Source: Posidonia oceanica
Taxonomy: Eukaryota; Streptophyta; Magnoliopsida; Alismatales; Posidoniaceae
Length of the DNA: 64,000 nt
Reading direction: 5' to 3'
NCBI GenBank assembly: GCA_037176725.1
Contig: JAZBRS010000035.1
Coordinates: 46,076,001 to 46,140,000 of the forward strand
In this document: positions 56,136 to 64,000 of the stretch, in pieces
How the letters are laid out: the number at the start of each line of letters is the position of its first letter
How positions within the stretch are numbered: the stretch's first letter is position 1
Notes under the pieces: model-generated
Databases searched by the model: none
What the model was told of the DNA's origin: nothing
Seen by the model: only the letters and a program-made list of their open reading frames with translations
Position numbers and translations under genes: made by a program

Positions 56136-58800
56136 AGGAGGGGTTACAGGGGTGCCTACTGGATACTGAGGAGAAAGGTAAGGTTGTTGGGGTGGGAAGG
56201 CAGGGGTCGGCTGAGGTCTGCCTAAAAGATGTACAGGGGATCCTAACTAAGGCCGCCCTAAGAGATGGACAGGGGATCTAGGCTGGGCCCTAACTAGGAG
56301 GTGTACAGGGGGTTGAGCCTGAGGAAGCACGGCAGGGGGCGCGAAGGGGCGCTCCGACCTGGCACGCGATCGGATCATGTGAACTCCCGACTCAGAGCCG
56401 GCAATAGCTGCAAGATAAAGATCTATGAGGAAAGGCTCAGAGATATCGGAGATGAGATCAGAAGGGTCTATTATAGATGCAGTAGGCCCAGAAGGGAAAA
56501 GTGAATGAATGCCTGAGGTTCCCGCCCCTCCCGGATAAGAGTGCTCCGGTAGAGGTTGGCGAACGATGCCAGAATGAGGGGGAATAGATGAAAGAGCAGA
56601 TGCATGAGTGTGTGCATGAGTGGATGTCTCGTGCGTGTCGATCACAATCGTTCCCGATTCGATCAAGTCCTGAATAGCATTCCGTAGGGTGAAGCAAATG
56701 TCCGTCGAGTGCCCTACACTTCGATGGAAATTGCAAAAGAGGTTCGCCTTATACCAATGCGGCAAGGGATTTGGGGGAGGGCGAACCTCCAGGAATCTCA
56801 GGAGCGATGCAACCTTTGGCTAGATGACCGTGAGTGGTTCCACCAGTGGGGCGAACTTCCGCTTCTCAATGGGTGGCCTTCTTTGCCTCGGGTATGAGCC
56901 TTGCTGAACCGATGCGGCAGGATAGACCGGTCTAGCGGTGGTAGTGATCTGTGGTGTGGGTGGATTCCTAGGTGTAGGCGCATACACCATCTGAGCTGGG
57001 GCAGGCCGGGACGGCAGGTGAACAGGCGCAGCAGGAGAGTTGATGAATGCAACAGCAGTCTTCGGAGAGTCTTTCTTCTTGGGACAGTTGTTGCTGCTAC
57101 CGCTGTTGTTGTTGGAGGTGCTGCTACTGGTGCTGTTACTGCTGATCGTGGCCTACTTAGCGAACGCAGAGAGAGCAGGGAAGTTACCACTCCGCAAAGA
57201 ACTCTCCACATGCACTCCAGCTCGGATTAGTGCTGCAAAAGTAGTGACAGGTTGAATGCTAAGCAGAGCCCCGAGAGATGGCTGCGCCCCCTTGATAATG
57301 ATCTCAATAGACTCCTCGTCAGAGGGTCTATCTCGGACCTATGAAGCAAGGGCACGCCAGTGGCCGACGTACTCCCCGAACGGCTCGTTGGGATTCTACT
57401 TGGTTGCGATCAAGTCCGCGCGCTTTGGGACAAGATCGAGGTTGAAGGAGTATTGTTCCAGGAATGCCTGACTGAGGTCGTTCCAAGTCTTGATGGCTGA
57501 CGTATCAAGTGACGTGAACCACTTGAGTGTCGGCCCAGTTAAGCTCTTTGGGAACAGGCAGATCAACAACCTCTCATCAGCCTGAAGCTGAGCGAGATCA
57601 CCGCAATACGCCTTCAGATGTGCTACAGGACAGCCCCTACCATTATATTTGTCAAAGTCCAGGATTTTAAACTTCGGAGGGAGTACCGCCTCTGGAAAGC
57701 AACAGAGGTCCCAGAATAGGTAGGTCTGGTGCTCAGTACCCTGCCCTAGTCGTAGTGCCTTCTGCAAGACGTCCATCCTGTTATTGATGAGGTCTGGATT
57801 TGCTGCCATAGGAGAGGGATCGGCAGGGGTAGTGAGCACATACGCCGAATGGGTCGCACCTAAGTGCTCCTCTAGATCTACCATAGCGTCGCCTGGTGGA
57901 GCAACGGGATGGCCGGCGTATCCGTGCGGTGGAACTGTGTATGCAAGAATGTATGTAGGGTTCTGGGCCTGATGCAAGGGAGGAGGATAAATGACATGCT
58001 ATGCTGTGGAAGGGGTAGGGTGCTGGAGCACCAGTTGCTGCCCAGGCGGGGTGCCAGACAGCTAGCGAGTGGGGTACTGGGCTCCAACTAGCCCAAAGGA
58101 CTGGCCACCAGGGGGCGGAGGTGCATGCTGTGCTATGTGTTGTGCTGTGGGAGGCAGCAAACGGGCCCCCATCGTCGGAACCGTGAGCAGTTGAGACGAT
58201 GGTCGAGGTGGAGGTGTAGCAGCAAATCCATGAAATGCAGGAACTGGCCGCAAGGGAACCTTAGAAGCGACAGGAGTGAAAGAGGGACGAACCAATAGAG
58301 CCATGCCGTGCAGTCTCTTGGCGATCTCCATCAGGTGCTGGTACTGTGCCTCAGGCGTCCCGTCAGCGGGAACGCTGAAGTGCAGTGCCGGCGAGGGTTG
58401 AGAAGTAAGTGGCATGGACACAGACTGTCCAGGAGGAACAAGTCCTACAGTAAGAGTCACAGCACTGGTAGAAGGGATGTCAATGGTGACATATCCCTGG
58501 GAAGGAGGGGCCAAAGGCATCTCCGGAACGCGAGTAACGGTCATCAAGATGGACTCGGTGATCAGAACCGGAGGGACAGATGCTTGCCAATGTCCCGGGA
58601 CAAACTGAGATACCAGGGGCGTCAGGGGGGAAACCCTGGCGTCAGAGGGGGCACAAAGGGGACTGAAGGAGCAACCGGAGGGGCCGAAGCGGAAACACCC
58701 TCCGTGACAAGAGTAAAGAGAGGCTTACTAACGTACTGGGCCATTGCTGACCTAGAGCGCGTGAGGATAGGGCTGCGACAGGGATGAAGAGGGCAAGTCC
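56136..58800 (-). pseudogene. gag of element B (broken)
   Basis: LTRSRSAMAQYV near 58744 matches element A's gag start; the ATG of AMAQ is at 58744. An N-terminal Pro-rich region is open at 58547-58062. The capsid-like domain is at 57977-57396: KYNGRGCPVAHLKAYCGDLA, LKWFTSLDTSAIKTWNDLSQ and AFLEQYSFNLDLVPKR. Stops at TAG for CAG occur in TKxNPNEPFGEY, ALASxVRD and SAFAKxATI. The CHHC motif CNFHRSVGHSTDIC is complete (56735-56694). A SPVHLLGRP segment is tandemly duplicated near 56210-56300. Confidence 0.85.
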
Positions 58801-60072
58801 TAGTAGGAGCTATCGTCGCAAGTGCGGATAGCTCAGAAGGGGAATGGTCACGAACAAAGGTTGCAACAGGGGTGTCAAAAGGGGACAGTACTCAAGCTCC
58901 AACAAGGGAACTCGCTTACCGATCACTACTAACACAAATAGAAACAAACAGGGATTAGAAACTGAAAGACAGATGCAAATGAGTTAAGTTAAATGGCATG
59001 AATGATATGTATGCTTTCTAGCATGCTCTCCCTCACCAATCTAGTGTATCCTAGTAGGTAGCCTACTTCGGGTCCTCATAGGTGTACAGGTCACCGACTC
59101 AGGTCAGAAAAAGTAGGTCCCCTGTCGAACTCCTAGCCAAAGCTAAGGTAATAACAGGGTAGTGCGTTGGTGGCCCTGACCCCGCCAAAAGCATGGGTAG
59201 TACCCTCCAGTAGCACCGACACGACCCCTGAACAAAGGGGGACAGACCGACTGACTTGGGCCACGCCAAAAGCAGTGGAACAGGAGGTTGGGACCATCCT
59301 TCACAGACTAATAGGTAGACTCAGATGGGAGGATGCATGCCCTATATGATGCTTATGCAAATGCTTAGAGTTTTTTATCTTGCGTGTTTTATTAACCCAT
59401 GGGGGTGTAGGTTTGTTTGAAGTCTCTAGTTGCTCCTAGAAGTTCTTTTTACTTGCCATTTTTAGTTAGCCACAAGGAAAGCAATCAGTCTCTACTATCC
59501 TAGGCATGGCTTGCGCAAAAGGGAAGAAAATCAACCAAATATGGCAGGCAAACAACATACATCACTGCAAAAGGCAAGTGCATGGCATGTGCAGGTGTTT
59601 GTGAGCATGATAGTGAAGGGAAAGCATTCATCATGTCAAAAGGCATATATACAGGGCATGTGCGTGTGTAGTGACATAGCAAGTGTGTAAAAGAAGCATT
59701 CATCATTCAAAAAGCATGTATTGTTGCCAAACAATATGTAGACATGCATTATGCAAGAAGTAAAGCAATAATAAGCAAATAAGATAAAGAGAGTAAAGAC
59801 AGGTAAGCAATAAAGCAAATAAGAGCAGAAGTAAAGAATAGAGCAAGTAAACAAGCAAAAAGAGACAAAGCAGAGCAAGGTAAAGCAAATGCCAAGGCGA
59901 AGCAGGCGAGGCAGGTGCAAAACCTAAGTAGAGTAGCCACAAGGCGACTCGCTAGGAGTTGGCACAGAGGAGCAAACAAAACAGGCAAAAGAGACAGACA
60001 AAGGCACAAAGGCAAGCAAAGATGCAAAAGCGGGCGAGCGAAAAGCCAGAAGCGAAAGCCGGAGTCTGTCTA
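58801..60072 (-). other. 5' leader of element B, with the conserved block
   Basis: No coding frame. Bases 59330-59020 (minus strand) match the leaders at 16450-16790 and 8660-8990. 59930-59700 is rich in TTTGCTT/TTGCTTAC words. The segment just before gag has no clear start-site signal. Confidence 0.6.
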
Positions 60073-60090
60073 TCCCCAGCAGAGTCGCCA
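60073..60090 (-). promoter_or_regulatory. Primer binding site of element B
   Basis: The minus strand reads TGGCGACTCTGCTGGGGA, one base after the LTR end. It would pair over 18 bases with a tRNA ending TCCCCAGCAGAGTCGCCA; Ogre-type elements are known to use tRNA-Arg. Confidence 0.85.
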
Positions 60091-60091
60091 C

Positions 60092-63000
60092 AGTAGTGAT
60101 CCCGGTGTTTAGATCGTCCATGCACACTGCCAAAGCTCACGTGCACCGATCAGAATCAGGTTCACTATTAGCGGCTGTGTCCGAGAAGGAAGACTTGACT
60201 CGGAAACACTTAAAAAAGGGAAAAAAGGAAAGAAAAGAAGAAGACAAGACAATCAGAGTCGCCACCGTGTCTAATAAGTCAGGAGACAAGGAAAATCAGG
60301 GAAATGCGTGAATAAACACGCAAAACCAAGCAAAAGATGCAATGCAAAAGAAATGAGATGCAAATGAATGCAAATGATATGACTCATGCCTAAGATAAGG
60401 GCAATATGGTCATTGTGGGCCAAGAGAAAGGGCAAGGACTCCTGTTACATGCGGGGAAGGTGTTAGGCACCCCCGACACGCCCGAGAATCGGTCTTTCTA
60501 GGCTTACACTCGCATACGCAGGGAAATGCAGACTTTGAATGCCTAAGTGCCATGAATGCCTAATTATATGCTCATAGGTGTGCTCTAAGTGATGGAATGC
60601 GATGCAAGGAAATTAAACGTGCAATCTAAGTGCTCAGCAACACTATTTGTGTTCCGGACCAGGTGAACCCTGGTTCGTGAGAACTCCAGGCCGTAAGCAT
60701 CACTGCCCTATGTGCAAATGCAGGCGATAAAACAAAACAGCGGTAAAACCAGGCAATGCTGGCGGCATGCAAGAGAAAACAACGTCAAACACGCAAAACG
60801 GTGCAAGAAACGAAGGTCGGCACGCAAAACGATGCGAGAAACAAAGCAAGTAGCAAAACGGTGTGAAAAACAAATCAGGCACGCAAAATGGTGCAAGAAA
60901 AAAGCAAGCATGTAAAACGGTGCAAGAAACAAAGTCAGCACACAAAACGGTGCAAGAAACAAAGCCAGCATGCAAAACAGCACAAGAAACAAAGCAGGCA
61001 CACAAAACAGTGCAAGAAACAAAGTCGGCATGCAAAAAGGGTGCAAGAAACAAAGTAGGCACGCAAAATGATGCCAAAGCAAGCAAAATAAAACATCGAT
61101 AAAGCCATGCAGATGCAAAAGACATGCAAAGGGGAAAGCAAGAGAAGTAAGGAGAGGCAAACAGTGCAAGTGTGAGAACAAACACTGCTTAAGGACCACA
61201 CAATGCAGGTGTAAAGACCTACAAGGGGGAAAGAGAGTAAGTGGAGAGATCACCACTATCCTGTGATTGTTTCCCACCAAAGTGTCTCACGATGTGTCTC
61301 GCACGCTGCCAAAAGCTGGCGGTGCGATCGGATCATGGAAAAAGGGGGAAGAAGGTCGCAATCAATAGTGAATACAGGGGAAACTCAACCCAAAGACACC
61401 CAGAGTAGGCGAAAAGAGGGAATAGAATTGATAGGCGAGAAGAGGAAGTCCTAATCTATATGCTCAGAAAGCGCGGCGCAAAAACAATGCATGCAATGCA
61501 AATGATATGCAAAAGATGCTGTGCAGGAGTTCAGAAGGACTTACCTTGGAGATTTGAGGCCTGATCTGAGGCAAACTTGGTCAGCACAGGAGTCTACTCC
61601 ACTGGGGTTGTCCAGGTAGCTTGGTTGTGAAGATCCGGCGGTCTGATCTGAAGATATCCTGGCTTCAAGGCAGAAGGCTCAAGAACAGGGGAGAAGAAGG
61701 GATCTAAGTGTAAAAGGGGTCCTAAGGGTGTGCAAAACTGGTCCTCCCACATACATGGGAGCTAGAAGTGCTTAAAAGTATGCAAAAATGCTAAATGCAG
61801 TGATGCATGGGTGCAATGCATGCAAAAATGCAAAAAAGGACGTAAGTGATGTTTTGAAAAAGTTAAGGACCTAAATGCATTGTTTTTGAAAAGTTAGGGA
61901 GCTAAATGTAATATTTTTGAAAACTTAGGGGCCTATATGCAAAGTTTTTGAAAACATGAGGGTCTGGATACAAATAAAATAAAATGCAGGGTCAGAAATG
62001 CAATTTAATAAGGTAAAAATGCAATTAATTGATTTTTATAAACATGTAGTGGACTGAAATGCAATTTGAAAACATGCAGGGGCAAAAATGCAATTTTATA
62101 AGGTAAAATATGCTGTTAAATGATTTTTGTAAATATGCTGAGGACTGGAATGCAATTTTAAATCATGTAGGGGCTAAAATGCAATTTTATAAGGAAAAGT
62201 AAGCAATTAAATGATCTGTGCATGTATGCAATGGACTAAAATGAAAAAATGAAATAAAGCAGGATGAAAGTGCAATGCAGTAAAGAAAAATAAGAAATTA
62301 AATGGATTAATCAACTAAACAGAGGACTAAATGGCAAATAAAATAAAGAGCAGGACTAAAAAGCAATTTAATAAGATAAAAAGAGGCATTAAATGACATT
62401 TATCAATTACAGGACCTAACTGCAAAAATAAATAGCTACTGGACTGGAAGATAAAGAATAGAAAACTTATTTGAACTAGAGCAGGACAAAAAAGCAAATA
62501 AAATAAATAACTGGGCTAGATTAAAAGAAAAACTAAAGAACTACAACAGTAGAGGACTAATGAGTAATAAAAATAAAGAAATGGGCTAAAATTAAAAGAA
62601 AACTAAAGAATTTATACAGCAGTAGGATTAACATGCAAATAAAGGAAACTATGTGTTTTTCATGCAATTTCATAATGTTTTATTTCAGATTTAAATGATT
62701 CTTAAACGATGGCAGGACTGGAAAGCAAAAAGGCAAAAATGCAATTTTAGGGCAAAGCTTATAAGTTAAGCAAAAATAACAGCTCAGGCGAACGAAAGAA
62801 AAATAAAAAACAAAAGACACTGTAGCAGAAGAACCAGAGGCTCGGCACCGGAGAAGAGGGGATGCTGGTGTGGCGCTGAGGTGTTGGGAAGCTGCTCCGG
62901 AGACGCACGGAGGTCGGAGAGGCATCAGCACGCCTTGACGTGGCCTGGAGCTAACCGGAGAGAGCAGCGAAGCTCTGCAGAGCTCCTAGAAGCAGACCGG

Positions 63001-64000
63001 AGGAAGGCGGTGTCGACGGTGGAAGCGGAGGGCTAGGCTGCACTGCTGGAAGCTCCGCGAAGCTCGGACGATCGTCGACGAGGGATTTCAGGGCCGAAGC
63101 CGCGATTCAAGCGTAGAGGTCGCCGGAGAAGAAGGGTCAACAGCGGGTTGACTCCGAGCGACAGGAACCCAAACCCTATTCTAAGGGGTGGAGAAGCAAG
63201 AGAAGAAGAAGTCTAAGCTAATGGGGGGAAGAGGCACCTGATTCGATGGCCGGAGCGCTCCCCCGACGTCAGCTGTTTTTGCAGAGATCGGCGAAGGTGG
63301 TCTGGCAGCTGCGAGCATCCCCGATGGCTCGTGAGGGTTGGGATCTACTCCAGGTGGTCCTCCGGAGTTTGCTGGCTGCTTGGACACAAGCTCTGCAGGC
63401 CGGCAGAAAAAGTGGCTTCTTTGGGTTCAGCAGAGATCGCCTGAGGTGGGGGGTGGTTTTTGTCGCTCCTCAGGCTGAATGGAAGGTGCCGATGGGCTTC
63501 TGGATGTTCGGTGATGGTGTTTGGAGGCTTGGATTGGGTCGTGGAGGCTTGAGCTAGGAGTTTGCAGGCTAGGTGATTTCTGATCAGAAATTTGGGAAGA
63601 TGTTTGTTGTGGGCTGTCGGAGTAATGGTGGGTTGCTGGAGTGGAGCTTGGGGGGGTTGGAAAGGTGGTGGTTAGGTGATTTGCTGGGAAGAATTTGGGA
63701 AGATTCTGGGGTCTGTGGAGTCGGCAATTTTTGGGAGAGGGAGTTGGGTTCTAGTGTTGGAAAATGGAGGAGTTGTAGGGTGATTCTAGGTTGGTTCGGG
63801 GAGTGGAAGGATGGAGGAGACTGCTGGAGAATTGGGTGAGGTTCTGGGATGGATTTGGGAGGATTTTGCTGGAGCTGGAAGGTCTGGTTCAAGGGAAGGA
63901 GGAGGAAGAAGGTAGCTATTTTCTAGCAGAGGGAAGGAGGAGGAATTGCTAGGTTCTCACACTCTCTGGTTGCTCTCTATGGATGGCAAAAGGTGCTGGA
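60092..64000 (-). repeat. 5' LTR of element B (3' two thirds; continues past the window)
   Basis: On the minus strand it ends GGGATCACTACT at 60092, where LTR4 ends ACTACA. It is collinear with the 3' LTR: stem-loop block 60480-60449, 30-bp minisatellite 61085-60785, donor-like site 61547-61539, TTGCATTTAGGTCCT array 62760-61800 and the GC-rich stretch from 62820. By the length of the 3' LTR it should end about 1.8 kb beyond the window. Confidence 0.9.
60785..61085 (-). repeat. 30-bp minisatellite in element B 5' LTR
   Basis: About ten copies of the TTGCACCGTTTTGCGTGC-type unit, with slight length changes relative to the 3' LTR copy at 39835-40130. Overlapping long open frames are repeat artefacts. 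Confidence 0.9.

Larger units (their letters stand above)
39555..64000 (-). mobile_element. Element B: TAT/Ogre-like Ty3/gypsy retrotransposon, broken, 5' LTR leaves the window
   Basis: In reverse: 5' LTR (60092 to beyond 64000), primer site 60073-60090, leader, gag, protease, G-patch-like segment, linker, RT, two RNase H domains, integrase (to 49922), a 5 kb 3' region with a plant-mobile-domain ORF and a hairpin array, polypurine tract 44927-44942 and 3' LTR. In a 235-base sample (40288 on, against 61240 on) I counted 13 differences between its LTRs, consistent with a true pair. Coding parts have many stops but fewer frameshifts than element A. Confidence 0.9.

Overview
The window looks like repeat-rich nuclear DNA of a flowering plant. 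Almost all of it is LTR retrotransposon sequence. The coding parts belong to the Ty3/gypsy TAT/Ogre-like group: a gag with a CHHC knuckle, a protease with D-N-G-S, a G-patch-like segment, RT, two successive RNase H domains, and an HHCC/DDE integrase. Very long LTRs (about 3 to 6 kb) and a Lys/Arg-type primer site starting TGGCGACTC fit that group. The plant host is also supported by a vacuolar-sorting-receptor gene fragment, a CACTA transposon end and a Ty1/copia gag fragment. I see no complete host gene, tRNA, rRNA or CRISPR array.

Layout, left to right. 1-207 is the 3' tail of an element lying mostly left of the window, followed by its 6.0 kb 3' LTR (LTR1, 208-6248, +). LTR1 sits inside another LTR of the same family (LTR2, 6249 to about 8395, +), which runs into a decayed 5' leader and gag start (8396-9412). 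LTR3 (9413-12455, -, second LTR family) is inserted there. Element A (12456-28656, +) is inserted into LTR3. It has a 3.4 kb 5' LTR (LTR4), a primer site, leader, broken gag-pro-pol (17017-25748), a 2.7 kb 3' noncoding region with hairpin repeats, a polypurine tract and a cut-short 3' LTR. LTR5 (28657-32054, -) interrupts that 3' LTR and carries a short internal remnant to about 32500.

32500-36147 is the only stretch that is not mainly TAT sequence. It holds four exons of a vacuolar-sorting-receptor C-terminus (33232-34131), a CACTA right end (34190-34552), a 3' LTR fragment (LTR7) and a Ty1/copia gag fragment. A third LTR family member (LTR6, 36148-39176, -) interrupts the copia gag and brings its own internal remnant (39177-39554).

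Element B (39555 to beyond 64000, -) is a second, longer TAT element. It has a 3' LTR (39555-44926), a 5 kb 3' noncoding region with hairpin repeats and an extra plant-mobile-domain ORF (47268-48470), broken pol and gag (49922-58800), a leader, a perfect 18-nt primer site (60073-60090) and a 5' LTR that leaves the window. Its two LTRs are about 94-95 % alike where I compared them.

A and B are both inactive by frameshifts and stops, yet share three in-frame UAG positions. All three shared sites, and most of the private UAG stops, fall at CAG/CTG sites, the usual plant CHG methylation context. The most interesting signals are structural and noncoding. The LTRs carry about 60-bp dyad-symmetric modules at roughly 230-bp spacing. 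The 3' regions of A and B carry tandem hairpins. In both cases the sequence changes while the base pairing is kept.
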